From positions 372,001-436,000 of the forward strand of contig CP129487.1 in the NCBI GenBank assembly GCA_030584025.1: a stretch of 64,000 nt of DNA. The letters run 5' to 3'. The notes beneath the pieces were generated by a model that made no database searches, had not been told where the DNA came from, and was given only the letters and a program-made list of their open reading frames with translations. This stretch comes from Cyclobacteriaceae bacterium (GTDB lineage: Bacteria; Bacteroidota; Bacteroidia; Cytophagales; Cyclobacteriaceae). Shown here one piece after another: positions 26,480 through 35,776 of this stretch; positions within the stretch are counted from its first letter, which is position 1, and the number at the start of each line of letters is the position of its first letter. The position numbers and the translations under genes are program-made.

Positions 26480-27379
26480 TTAGCTTGTAATCTTTGTTCT
26501 AATGGATGATGTGATGGAGCGTATGCTCTCAATGTCTTCCGGTGTAATGTCGATAGTGGTGGTGCTGTTATCTTTAATCACCATAACGCCATCAACAATC
26601 TCAAAAGATGATTCTTTATAGGTATACGTAATGTTCACTTTATCAAAAGCCGCTTGTAATTCCTTCATGTCACTCAATAAGGATGCCATATTTTGATCGG
26701 TTTCCTGATAGAAGGACAAGAGCAGCATAATGTTCTCCAAAATGACCTTTTGTTCACCGATTTTCTCCTGGAGTTCCTTATTGGTAGGGTCGCTATTGGC
26801 TACGTTACACGTGATGTGCACAGCCTCTAACCAGCCACCCGTTAACAAGAGTACACTCAGGTTTGCCCGGCCCTGGGTTTGGAGGTAATGATTAATACTG
26901 TTAAAGTTTTGGGTGGTAATCAGCAACAGTGAATCCAGGTTCTTGCTGTTGGTAGCCAACCGACCTATGGTCTCAATATCAAAGAACTGGCCAATATTAA
27001 GTCCGTCAGCCAGGCTTTTAATGGAGGATATGTACTTTACTCCATCCTGATTCTGCTCGTAGATATTGGTGTATCCCAGATCAGTACCGTAGATTCCAAG
27101 ATTGAGGGCTTTTTTGAAATTGCTATTGTACTTGGGAAGATTATCGGGGGAGTTCAAGTAGTTGACGTTGTACTTTTTGCCGGCCTCTTTAAGGAGAACG
27201 GAGATTTCAAGGGGGCTTGGAATCTGCTGAAGGATATCGCCAATTACGGCTTCAGAAATAGTCGGACCCTCGTTTTTGGCAGAGTCCAGGGTCTCCAGAA
27301 AGGCTTGTTCGTCCGTTTTTTTTCCTGAGCTGCAAGCAGCCAAAATCAGCGCAAACAACCCGATTTTTACAACTTTCAT
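26480..27379 (-). CDS. Lipoprotein, unknown, linked to ABC transporter
   Basis: A 299-residue lipoprotein. The signal peptide ends in the lipobox LAAC (Cys16), followed by SSGKKTDEQ. The rest is mostly helical, with a long middle region (EKIGEQKVILENIMLLLSFYQE, ASLLSDMKELQAAFDKVNI) and a short beta end. No catalytic motif is visible and I do not recognise the family. It lies 66 bases downstream of the ABC transporter gene but has its own good promoter there (27401-27431), so it may be expressed both with the operon and separately. Position suggests a periplasmic or outer-membrane partner of the transporter. Confidence 0.7.
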   Translation of the reverse strand: MKVVKIGLFALILAACSSGKKTDEQAFLETLDSAKNEGPTISEAVIGDILQQIPSPLEISVLLKEAGKKYNVNYLNSPDNLPKYNSNFKKALNLGIYGTDLGYTNIYEQNQDGVKYISSIKSLADGLNIGQFFDIETIGRLATNSKNLDSLLLITTQNFNSINHYLQTQGRANLSVLLLTGGWLEAVHITCNVANSDPTNKELQEKIGEQKVILENIMLLLSFYQETDQNMASLLSDMKELQAAFDKVNITYTYKESSFEIVDGVMVIKDNSTTTIDITPEDIESIRSITSSIRTKITS

Positions 27380-27400
27380 AGTATCAAAATTAGAAGCTTA

Positions 27401-27431
27401 CAAAGTTAATAATTCGCCATTCCTGACCAAA
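27401..27431 (-). promoter_or_regulatory. Bacteroidota-type promoter of the lipoprotein gene
   Basis: Read on the minus strand: TTTG (27428-27431), 19-base spacer, TAACTTTG (27401-27408), an exact match to the -33 TTTG / -7 TAnnTTTG consensus. A second perfect -7 box, TAATTTTG (27385-27392), follows. Transcription should start about 10-20 bases before the lipoprotein ATG. Confidence 0.65.
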
Positions 27432-27445
27432 ACAGTACAAGAATG

Positions 27446-30400
27446 CTATTTTTTTGTCGGAAGGTTAAGCTTACCAAACAGGTCGATAAACTTCCGGAGC
27501 AATTCGAAATATAAGGTAATATAAAATGCGATAGCCATAAACCAGATTACCGCCATGTTGAACCGGTAGGTTTCCCACTGCGTATTGAACAGGTTCTTTT
27601 TGGGTGCAAAAAAATGCGCCCGGTAATTCAAAGGCCCGGTATTTATCGGATCAAGAAATACCGGGTTTATCTGTTGGATAAGTTCACCTTTGTATTCCAG
27701 AATCCGGTCTTTGGTCGAAACATTCTTCACCAGGTCGGCCAGGCTTTCGTTGTAGTAGCGGTTTTTGTACTCATTCAAATTGTACGGCTCTTCCTTGTCG
27801 TTTTCCTTTTTATATATCAGTTGTTCGCGTGCAGCAACGGCCTTGTTGTAAACATCCTGGTAAAACCGTTTGTAAGCCAGAAAGAATTCTTCCAGTTGCT
27901 TATCTACTTCAGGCGAATACATGCCTACTGTCCATGCGTTGTCGAAGTTCAGGTTGTTCAGTCCTTTTTTGAAATAGTCATCTTTCAAACTTTTCCGGAT
28001 GATCTCAAGATCTTTCTCAACATGCTTTCTAACAGAATCTTCAGTGGATTGGTAATGCTCGCTGATAAACTTACGCTTCTTCTCCAACTCATCTATCAGG
28101 AAAGAAGACTTGAAGTCGGCCTGAGACTCAAACTTTTCGTAATCGTAATACGGTTTCTCGTATGAGTTATTCTTAAAAGCATCCACAGCGAGTGCTTCAT
28201 AGGCCCAGCGTGATGCCATGAAGTCGGCCACCAGCGGAACTTTGCCTTTGGTACTGATCAGGTCGTTCAGTTTATCGAAACGGAAAAGCAGTCCACTCAA
28301 AATCATTTGCGGAATAAGCAGAAGCGGAATCATCACGTATACGGTTACCGCTGAATTGAATGCCGATGAAATGTTTAACCCCAACACATTCGACATGCAG
28401 GAAACCGTAAACAACGTAAACCAAAACGGGAAGATCAAGCGCCATTCAATTTCAAGAATGAGATGCCCAACCAGCACAAACGTTAAGGTTTGAATAGCTG
28501 ACAATGTAAAGAGAATGGCCACCTTTGAGGTGAGGTAGCTGTTCCAGCTCAGGTTCAAAAATGATTCACGTTTTAAAATTTTCCGATCGCGGATAATTTC
28601 TTCGGCACTCACCGTAAGTCCCATGAACAGGGCTACAATAATGCTCATCAGAATGAAGGCCGGGAAGTTATCATTGAAGCGAAACATGTATTCCCTTCCG
28701 CCCGGAGCGCTCTTATATTTGATAATGACGGCAAGAATCATCGCAAGCAATGGGGCTTCCAGTAAGTTGATGAGCAGGTATTGCTTGTTGCTGAGTTTCG
28801 ATAATGTATCGCGCGTAGCAAATATGATGGTTTGCTTTATTTTGCCTGGTATGTTCAACGATTTGGGTGGCTCTTCGCGAACATCTTCTACCCGCCCAAG
28901 TCTGAATCGCTCCTTAAACCACTCGTTCCATTGTACGGGATTGATTTTGCGTTTATTCGTTGGCTGACCGTATTCATCAACCACTTTGGCTTCAATGATG
29001 TTGAAGATCTGTTCCGGGTTAACATTACCGCAGGTCTCACACTGCCCGCGGTTGCTGTCAACCTGCAGCGTTGATCGTTTGAAATAGGTTACGGCTTCCA
29101 CCGGAGGGCCGTAGTAGGCGGGGTATCCACCCGTATCCATGATAATCATCTTGTCGAACATCTTATAGATGTCGGATGAAGGCTGGTGGATAACTACAAA
29201 AATCAACTTGCCCTTTAGGGAAAGTTCTTTTAGTAAGTCGATTACGTTTTCTGAATCGCGCGAGGATAAACCTGATGTAGGTTCATCTAAAAATAGAATG
29301 GCTGGCTCACGAATCAGTTCAAGTGCAATGTTTAATCGCTTTCGCTGACCGCCACTAATGGTTTTTTCAAGCGGGTTACCCACTTTCAGGTCTTTACGTT
29401 GATCCAGCCCCAGGTTTTCCAGCACCTCCATTACGCGTTGCTGAATTTCAGCTTCGGTAAAGTGGGCAAAGCACAACTTGGCGTTGTAGTATAAGTTCTG
29501 GTAAACGGTTAGTTCTTCAATGAGCAGGTCATCCTGCGATACATACCCGATTACGCCCTGTATCTTTTCTTTCTCTTCAAAAATATCGAAGCCGTTGATG
29601 AGTATTTTTCCTTTGGTGGGTGGAACAAGTCCAGCCAGCACATTTAGTAAGGTGGTTTTACCCGCACCGCTGGCACCCATAATGCCAATGAGTTTTCCCG
29701 GTCCTTCCGATACGGAGACATCGCGCAAGCCGATTACGCCATTGGGGAAGCGTAACTCTTCAATAAGGGCATTGAAGGAGAGTTTGGTAGTTTTTATTTC
29801 ATCATTAAAGTCGGCAACCAGATCACTATAGTAAAGCGCATCACCGGCTTGTGTTTTAATGGTGCTTCCATGTGAGAAGAGGTAAACCCGGTTGGGCTGC
29901 ATGATAAACCCGTTTAACAGGTTCGACTCATCACCCATGTATTTTGTGTAATACATGTCCACGCTGCGAATGCGCAAGAATAGCAGAATTCCTTCAATGT
30001 GTGCGTGAATGTGTTTGTATGACTTACCCTCAATCTTCTCGTCCTTGCTTGCCAATAAAAGATCGGAAAAGGGAAGCGTACGTGGGTCTTCTGTGGTTAT
30101 GAAATTTTCGATCAGGTCGTACTCTTCTTTTTCAATGTTAAACACCGTTGAAACGGTGTTGATGATCTCCATTCGTTGCGTAGAGAAATTTTTATCAATG
30201 GCAACAAGCTCAAGGAGCTTAATGAGTACAACAACCTTTTGTTTTTGCGTAAGGGTTTTGTTGATTTTTTTACAGATACCCAGTACGCGAACCGATTCTT
30301 TAACGGATGTCAATTTCTTTCCACCGTCTTCTTCGGTTTTGCCATAGCCGGATTGTTCATCGTACTGCGCCAGGTACTCTTTAATGGTGTCCTGGTCCAA

Positions 30401-30514
30401 TTCCGTTTGAAAGAAATTGATTACGTACTGCCTTTCGTTTGCCGACACGCCACCATCCTGCTTGGTGATGATGGCAAAAAGTTGGGTCAGCGCTTTGAGA
30501 ATTTCCTCACTCAT
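27446..30514 (-). CDS. ABCG-like ABC transporter with TerB-like N-terminus and enlarged TM5-TM6 domain
   Basis: A 1022-residue half-transporter of the ABC-2/White type with extra parts. Residues 1-150 are helical with the look of a TerB-like domain (FAIITKQDGGVSANERQYVI..., LLELVAIDKNFSTQRMEII). About 150-240 is beta-rich, resembling an FHA-like segment (MQPNRVYLFSHGSTIKTQ). The ATPase follows: Walker A GASGAGKTT (about 280), signature ISGGQRKR (about 388), Walker B ILFLDEPTSGL (about 408). A CETCG motif (about 490) precedes six membrane segments (from about 580). Some 215 residues between TM5 and TM6 (about 760-975) form a charged, coiled-coil-rich domain, probably periplasmic, far longer than in ordinary ABCG proteins. 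The substrate is unknown. It lies 83 bases downstream of siaC. Confidence 0.85.
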   Translation of the reverse strand: MSEEILKALTQLFAIITKQDGGVSANERQYVINFFQTELDQDTIKEYLAQYDEQSGYGKTEEDGGKKLTSVKESVRVLGICKKINKTLTQKQKVVVLIKLLELVAIDKNFSTQRMEIINTVSTVFNIEKEEYDLIENFITTEDPRTLPFSDLLLASKDEKIEGKSYKHIHAHIEGILLFLRIRSVDMYYTKYMGDESNLLNGFIMQPNRVYLFSHGSTIKTQAGDALYYSDLVADFNDEIKTTKLSFNALIEELRFPNGVIGLRDVSVSEGPGKLIGIMGASGAGKTTLLNVLAGLVPPTKGKILINGFDIFEEKEKIQGVIGYVSQDDLLIEELTVYQNLYYNAKLCFAHFTEAEIQQRVMEVLENLGLDQRKDLKVGNPLEKTISGGQRKRLNIALELIREPAILFLDEPTSGLSSRDSENVIDLLKELSLKGKLIFVVIHQPSSDIYKMFDKMIIMDTGGYPAYYGPPVEAVTYFKRSTLQVDSNRGQCETCGNVNPEQIFNIIEAKVVDEYGQPTNKRKINPVQWNEWFKERFRLGRVEDVREEPPKSLNIPGKIKQTIIFATRDTLSKLSNKQYLLINLLEAPLLAMILAVIIKYKSAPGGREYMFRFNDNFPAFILMSIIVALFMGLTVSAEEIIRDRKILKRESFLNLSWNSYLTSKVAILFTLSAIQTLTFVLVGHLILEIEWRLIFPFWFTLFTVSCMSNVLGLNISSAFNSAVTVYVMIPLLLIPQMILSGLLFRFDKLNDLISTKGKVPLVADFMASRWAYEALAVDAFKNNSYEKPYYDYEKFESQADFKSSFLIDELEKKRKFISEHYQSTEDSVRKHVEKDLEIIRKSLKDDYFKKGLNNLNFDNAWTVGMYSPEVDKQLEEFFLAYKRFYQDVYNKAVAAREQLIYKKENDKEEPYNLNEYKNRYYNESLADLVKNVSTKDRILEYKGELIQQINPVFLDPINTGPLNYRAHFFAPKKNLFNTQWETYRFNMAVIWFMAIAFYITLYFELLRKFIDLFGKLNLPTKK

Positions 30515-30597
30515 GGTTCAGGGTTAAAAAAATATCGGTTATCCGTTTCTACAAGTGCATGGAACAGATAACCGATTCAGTTCATCAGGTTCGGGTA

Positions 30598-30960
30598 TCA
30601 ATACGTCTTGAACTCGAACGGAATCTCTACCAGCTCCGAAAATTCCTGGCCGGCTTCTTCCATGTCTTCATCATCTTCGTGGTAATACCACATAATCTTC
30701 ATGCCTTTGATGTCTTCCAAAGCAGAAAGAACATCCAATATCAGTTTTGATGACGCAGTATTGAAGTATTCGAGTTTAAAAACAAATTCGGTTGAAGGAT
30801 TTGGTTCAGCACCGTAGTTACCAATCCATTCCAGTACGGGACGGTAAAACTCTGCTGAATCTTCGGGTAGTGAACGGCCTGAGATTTCGAATATGCCATT
30901 CTTTTTATCCAGAATAATTTTGGGGGTATCTTCAGTTCCTTCGAGATTTAAAATTTCCAT
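30598..30960 (-). CDS. siaC: SiaC family phosphoprotein (DUF1987)
   Basis: A 120-residue protein matching DUF1987. The N-terminal stretch TPKIILDKKNGIFEISGRSLPEDS and the core FKLEYFNTASSKLIL are characteristic. Thr68 in FNTASS sits at the position known to be phosphorylated by SiaB in Pseudomonas SiaC. In that system dephosphorylated SiaC binds and activates the diguanylate cyclase SiaD. No GGDEF gene is present in this window, and the next gene is an ABC transporter, so the output may differ here. It follows siaB by 40 bases. The family call is strong; the output is inference. Confidence 0.88.
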   Translation of the reverse strand: MEILNLEGTEDTPKIILDKKNGIFEISGRSLPEDSAEFYRPVLEWIGNYGAEPNPSTEFVFKLEYFNTASSKLILDVLSALEDIKGMKIMWYYHEDDEDMEEAGQEFSELVEIPFEFKTY

Positions 30961-31000
30961 AATAATCGTGCGTTAGCGGTTAATGTTTTTTGATCAATTC

Positions 31001-31549
31001 TTATTCGTCTCCACGGGGTACATTTACCTTCAGGCAAAAGAAGCAGTAATCTGCATTCATTTCGGGGAAGGAAAACTCAAGCTTTTCACCTGATTTACGG
31101 GCCATATCAACAAAGCCTAGACTTGCACCGCCTTTCTCGGAGATGGTGGTGTTCTTAATGATTTCCTTGTATAGATCTTTCAGACCGTCTTTATCCAATC
31201 CGTTGATGTGTTCAAGTTTTTTCTGAAGGTTGGGCACATTTGCCTTTCGTATGGGATTGCCCGCCATGATGGAGTAACGGTTGGCCTGTCTTCCAATCAG
31301 GAAGATTGCTGCGTGGCTGCGTGTTTCGCCATCTACCAGTTCATCGCTGTGCTTTACAATATTTTGCAGGGCTTCCACCATCACGTTAAACACCTTGCGC
31401 TTGGTGCTTGATTCTTCACCGGAAGAATCAAGATTACGCTCGGCCATGGCCAGAATGGATTTTGTTGTTTCCTGGGTGAAATCGCCCTGGTACACCAGAA
31501 TCAGTTTTTCTGACATCATGGTTCGGTGTAGTTCGTAAATGAAATTCAT
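31001..31549 (-). CDS. siaB: SiaB family protein kinase (DUF6272)
   Basis: A 182-residue protein with a histidine-kinase-like ATPase fold of the anti-sigma-kinase kind. The N-box is recognisable in VFNVMVEALQNIVKHSDE (Glu, Asn and His), and ISEKGGASLGFVDMARKSG carries the Gly-rich ATP lid. In Pseudomonas SiaB phosphorylates SiaC on Thr, opposing the phosphatase SiaA. The gene order phosphatase-siaB-siaC here mirrors siaABC. It starts 93 bases after the phosphatase gene with no hairpin between, so read-through is likely. Confidence 0.85.
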   Translation of the reverse strand: MNFIYELHRTMMSEKLILVYQGDFTQETTKSILAMAERNLDSSGEESSTKRKVFNVMVEALQNIVKHSDELVDGETRSHAAIFLIGRQANRYSIMAGNPIRKANVPNLQKKLEHINGLDKDGLKDLYKEIIKNTTISEKGGASLGFVDMARKSGEKLEFSFPEMNADYCFFCLKVNVPRGDE

Positions 31550-31642
31550 GGTTCTATGTTATGATTAGGGTTTCGAATTTATTAAGATTTGGTTCAAAAA
31601 CATGGTTTATTTGTATCTAAATAGCAGTTTTTCCTACATCGG

Positions 31643-34600
31643 CTAAAACTTAATACCAATCAGCAACACATCATCGGTCTGCTTGGTATCCCCGCGCCAG
31701 CTTTCCCACTCCTGATCAAAGATACCGGAAGCCTCCAGCATAGGCATTTTGTGTACGCGTTCAATAATTTCGCGCACACGCTTAGGGCCAAACTTACGGC
31801 CTTCAGGGCCTCCAAACTGGTCGGGGTACCCATCTGAGCTAAAGTATATGGAGTCACCCTTTTTCAGGGTAAGCTTGGTATTGGTAAAGTTTGTTTGATT
31901 TTTGAAGATACCCCCACCGATCGGAAACTTATTACCTTTTACTTCTTCCATTACGCCATTTCGCATAATGTATAGGGGTCGGTGTGCTCCGGCATACTCA
32001 ACCTCGCGAGTATCCATGTTCACCTTACATAGGGCTATGTCCATACCATCTTTGGTAGAAGCATCTTCATCCTGACGCAGGGTTTTGGTTACACCTTCAT
32101 CCAGCAAGTCAAGAATAACACCCGGGTCTGTAACCTTACGGCTTCGTACAATATCGTTCAGCAGGAAGTAGCCAATCAACGACAACAAGGCCCCCGGTAC
32201 ACCGTGACCGGTACAATCCACAGCGGCAATGTAAATGTCGTTTTTGATTTGCATGAACCAAGGGAAGTCACCGCTTACCACATCGCGCGGTTTGTATAGG
32301 ATGAATGAATCAGGTAGTGTTTTACTGATTACGCGTGAGTTAGGAAGAATTGCCGTTTGAATGCGTTTGGCGTAATTGATACTCTCAGTAATCTTCTTGT
32401 TCTTATTCTGAATCTCCAATTCAATCATCTTCCGCTCGGTAATGTCGTGCGAAACCACCAGCACGGATTCAAGTTTATTGGATTCATCAAATTCAGGAAT
32501 GGCGTTTACCTGCATCACCCGCTTACCCAATTCAGAAGGGAAATCCATTTCTGTGGCCACTGTTTCGTTGGTGGCATTCACTTGCTCTACAATACGTAAC
32601 CAGCTTTCCAGAATGGAGGCGTCCAGACCTGCCTCTTTGTATTTCTTGTTTAGGTAGTCATTCGGGCCTTTGCCGGTGTAAGACTCAATTACCGGGTTGA
32701 TGTACGAAATGGACTCATCTTCCAATCGGGTAATCAGGTCGGGCGAGTTTTCAGAAAGCGCCTGCATCTTACTGCGCATGCGTTGTTCTTGCTCGGCTCT
32801 TCTGCGTTCAGTAATGTCGCGTGCATTTAAAATGTAGCCGTGAATGGCCGTGTTCGACATGAAGTTGGTACCGGTTGCTTCAATCCAGATGTACTGGTTA
32901 TCTTTTGTTTTATACTCGAATTGCACAGTAACTTTTTCATCCGGATTTTCTTTCATCCGTGCAAACAGACTGATATAAACATCCTTGTAGTCTGGATGAA
33001 CTTTATCAAAGTCGCTTTTGCCGATCAATTCTTTCTGACCATAACCTAAGATGCTCTCCACAGAAGGGGAGATGTAGCGAATGGTTTCGTCCTCTTCGTA
33101 AATGGTAATAACCTCCGATGCATTTTCAAGCAGTAGTTGCATCCGCTTTTGGGTGCGGTTTACTTCTTCTACCTGGTGTTCAAGCTCCGTATTGGTGCGC
33201 TCCAGTTCTTCCTGGGTAGCCTGCATCTCTTCTGCATTCTGGCGCAACACTTCCTGCTTCTCCTGCAGTTCGGCACTCATGGCCTGTGATTCTTCGAGGA
33301 GTTTGCGTGTGCGCTCATTCACCTTGATGTTGAAGATGGTGCGGGCAAGAATCAAACTGAGTTCCTGAACAAATTTTATCTGTGACGGATCAAATCTTTT
33401 CAGGGCAGCATATTCCAATACACCGTAAACTTCTTCATTGGTGATTAGGGGCACAACCAGTATACACGTAGGGCGTTGATCGCCAAGAATCCCCGAAGTA
33501 AGTGTTACGTATTCATGCGGAATTTCAGTGCGCAGCACAATGTCTTTTTCAACAGCGGCTTGGCCAACCAATCCTTCCGCAAATTTGAATTTGGTTTTCA
33601 GGTATTTCTTACGGCCATAGGCATAGCTGGCCCGCATTTCAATGATTGGTTCACGCCCTTCATCATCTACTACATAAAAGGCACCTTGTACGGCTCCAAT
33701 TTTATCCAGAATAAATTTCACCACATCATCGCTGAGTGAATCTATGGAATCATGAAGCCTGAGCATTTCACTGATTTCAGCAACGCCACGAACAATCCAG
33801 TTGCGCTCGGTGTCTCTGCGTTCATTGTCGATCAGGTTTTGGCGCATGTTCAGCAACGACATACCCAACAAGTCGTTATCACTGGCTGGCGTAAATTCAG
33901 TATTGTACTTGCCTTCTCCGATCTTTTGGGCAAAGTCAGCATTGCGTCTTAGCGACTTAGTAAGGTCATTGATTTTTGAGGCCATTTTACCGAACTCATC
34001 CAGGTGAATGTTGTCAATTGTTTCCGGCAACACACCTTGTGAAATCAATTCGAGTGCATGGCGCATGGTATTGATAGGGCGAAGCAATGAACGGGCGTAT
34101 AGTATACTGGCTGCAATGGCTACCAGTACGATGCAGATGCCAACCGTTATAAAAATCTGAAGCAATGATCCGGCATCGCCACTGGCTTCATCAGCATCCA
34201 TTTTGGTAACCAATGCCCAACCGGGTTGATTGAGTTTACGCCATACCTGTATTACTTCTTTGTTTTGGTAATCTATACCGGTTCCTGATCCTTCGGCAGT
34301 TCCTTCCAGCGCACTGCGGAAGGCATCAACTGCTTTATCGGTAGTGTTGTATAATTTAATGGCAGCCTGGGGTTCGGGCCGCACCGGACTTACCAGCAGA
34401 ATTTTTTTATTGACCTCATCCAGCTTTCCAATCAGCACTTCACCGGTTTTGCCTAATCCACGGTAGTCGGTAAGTGATTTATACAAATTATCCAGACTTT
34501 GTTTAGCTACGATCAGTCCATCGCCACTTGTCGTTTTGGCCGGAGCAAGCACGAAAAGAAAGTACTTGCCATTTTCTTTAAACACCGGGCTGAAATGAAC

Positions 34601-35008
34601 ACCGAGGTGTCCTGCTGCAAAACTTGAACCATCCGGATCAAGAAAAGTCCTGCTTTCAAGCGTTGTATCTGATGATTCGAGAATGGCACCATTCAAGTTA
34701 GTGAGGTGAATAAAATCAAAACCAAAAATTTGTTGCTGACGAATTAGATATTCAGCACCTGAATTCAATGAATCCAAACCGGTTTGAACGGATGTAATGG
34801 CACGCGCAGTTGTTTCAAAAAACTGGTTGATGTGCGTAGCCTTTGCATCAGCAATGGCTTGTAAGCTATACTGATATTTGTCGCGAGTAGCCTGTCGGTT
34901 AATATCAAATGAGAAAAAACTTATGGCGCTCACTGCAGCAAGGCTGATGATGAGTACCAGTATGGTGATTTTAGAGGTGATGTCGAGATCGTTAAATTTT
35001 GCGAGCAT
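31643..35008 (-). CDS. Membrane sensor PP2C/SpoIIE-type phosphatase with Cache-like, HAMP, GAF and PAS domains (SiaA-like)
   Basis: A 1121-residue sensor. A membrane helix (about 15-33), a periplasmic Cache-like domain (about 40-280), a second helix (about 283-304) and HAMP (305-360) are followed by GAF (about 430-570), a coiled coil (about 570-630), two PAS domains (about 632-740 and 755-865) and a SpoIIE phosphatase domain (about 880-1121). Metal-binding acids are visible in VVSGDFPWF, AAVDCTGHGVPGA, KDGMDIAL, SSDGYPDQFGG and TDDVLLIG. It should dephosphorylate SiaC when its sensory domains are triggered. It is much larger than Pseudomonas SiaA, which has only the membrane-sensor-HAMP-PP2C core. 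It begins six bases after the GAF gene. Confidence 0.9.
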   Translation of the reverse strand: MLAKFNDLDITSKITILVLIISLAAVSAISFFSFDINRQATRDKYQYSLQAIADAKATHINQFFETTARAITSVQTGLDSLNSGAEYLIRQQQIFGFDFIHLTNLNGAILESSDTTLESRTFLDPDGSSFAAGHLGVHFSPVFKENGKYFLFVLAPAKTTSGDGLIVAKQSLDNLYKSLTDYRGLGKTGEVLIGKLDEVNKKILLVSPVRPEPQAAIKLYNTTDKAVDAFRSALEGTAEGSGTGIDYQNKEVIQVWRKLNQPGWALVTKMDADEASGDAGSLLQIFITVGICIVLVAIAASILYARSLLRPINTMRHALELISQGVLPETIDNIHLDEFGKMASKINDLTKSLRRNADFAQKIGEGKYNTEFTPASDNDLLGMSLLNMRQNLIDNERRDTERNWIVRGVAEISEMLRLHDSIDSLSDDVVKFILDKIGAVQGAFYVVDDEGREPIIEMRASYAYGRKKYLKTKFKFAEGLVGQAAVEKDIVLRTEIPHEYVTLTSGILGDQRPTCILVVPLITNEEVYGVLEYAALKRFDPSQIKFVQELSLILARTIFNIKVNERTRKLLEESQAMSAELQEKQEVLRQNAEEMQATQEELERTNTELEHQVEEVNRTQKRMQLLLENASEVITIYEEDETIRYISPSVESILGYGQKELIGKSDFDKVHPDYKDVYISLFARMKENPDEKVTVQFEYKTKDNQYIWIEATGTNFMSNTAIHGYILNARDITERRRAEQEQRMRSKMQALSENSPDLITRLEDESISYINPVIESYTGKGPNDYLNKKYKEAGLDASILESWLRIVEQVNATNETVATEMDFPSELGKRVMQVNAIPEFDESNKLESVLVVSHDITERKMIELEIQNKNKKITESINYAKRIQTAILPNSRVISKTLPDSFILYKPRDVVSGDFPWFMQIKNDIYIAAVDCTGHGVPGALLSLIGYFLLNDIVRSRKVTDPGVILDLLDEGVTKTLRQDEDASTKDGMDIALCKVNMDTREVEYAGAHRPLYIMRNGVMEEVKGNKFPIGGGIFKNQTNFTNTKLTLKKGDSIYFSSDGYPDQFGGPEGRKFGPKRVREIIERVHKMPMLEASGIFDQEWESWRGDTKQTDDVLLIGIKF

Positions 35009-35014
35009 GCGTCC

Positions 35015-35776
35015 TTAATTTTTTGAACCTGAATTTTCTGCCATTACCTGCGCGGCAGCTTCTGCAAATTTTTGTTTAGCGGAATCGAATGGGGTGAATG
35101 AGGCCAGTTCGAAAACACCCACTACTGTATTTTCTTTCTTGATCGGTACAATTAACAGGTAACGGGGTGAAGCTTGGCCTAACCCGGAAACAATGTTGAT
35201 GTAACCTTCGGGGACTTCGTCAATGTATAGCGACTTTCCTGAAGCCACTGCCTGTCCGATCAGGCCATCGCCTGAATCAAATTCAATGGTTTTTCCTTCC
35301 TCCAGGGTAAACGCATATCCGTCAACAAATTTGGCGGTTATGGTATCGCCTTGACTTACCACATTATAGATGGCTCCTTGCCCCACTTCCATAGTTTTGC
35401 CCAGGGACTGAATTCCTTTTTGAAATGCTTCATTGCTGCTCTTAGCGCCTTTTACTGCCTGCTGAATTGCGCCAATTGAATACGTTGAAGAAGTTTTGCC
35501 TTCTGATGTGGTTGTATCATCCTGGGTAGTAACAACCCGGTCGCGGATAACGATCAATTCTTTTTTATACTCCAGTGCAAAGATGAGCGCTGCAATACCC
35601 AAGACTAATGTTATGGCAATGATGACGTATGGTGTTACGAGTTGAGAAAATCCGCTCGTAACCTGTAAGGTGCCAGGGATTTTATACAGCATGTAGGCTG
35701 AAACCAGCACACCCAGGAAAAAAAGTGCGGCCAGCACATGACTTACGGTTAATCGGTCTTTGAACAAGGACATCAT
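35015..35776 (-). CDS. Membrane-anchored GAF domain protein
   Basis: A 253-residue protein with two membrane helices at the N-terminus (about 14-31 and 49-68), a Ser/Thr-rich linker and a GAF domain (about 115-250) containing EVGQGAIYNVV, SGDGLIGQAVASGKSLYIDEVPEGY and LLIVPIKKENTVVGVFELASF. The GAF part resembles that of the adjacent sensor phosphatase (GLVGQAAVEK, ILVVPLITNEEVYGVLEYA), which suggests a shared signal or heterodimer formation. There is no output domain. Its ATG overlaps the end of cheB by four bases (ATGA-type) and its stop is six bases from the phosphatase gene. Confidence 0.85.
   Translation of the reverse strand: MMSLFKDRLTVSHVLAALFFLGVLVSAYMLYKIPGTLQVTSGFSQLVTPYVIIAITLVLGIAALIFALEYKKELIVIRDRVVTTQDDTTTSEGKTSSTYSIGAIQQAVKGAKSSNEAFQKGIQSLGKTMEVGQGAIYNVVSQGDTITAKFVDGYAFTLEEGKTIEFDSGDGLIGQAVASGKSLYIDEVPEGYINIVSGLGQASPRYLLIVPIKKENTVVGVFELASFTPFDSAKQKFAEAAAQVMAENSGSKN

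Noticed and set aside
27614..28165. 183-residue hydrophobic frame antisense to the ABC transporter
   Set aside because: It lies opposite the coiled-coil domain and its hydrophobicity mirrors Lys/Glu codons on the real strand.
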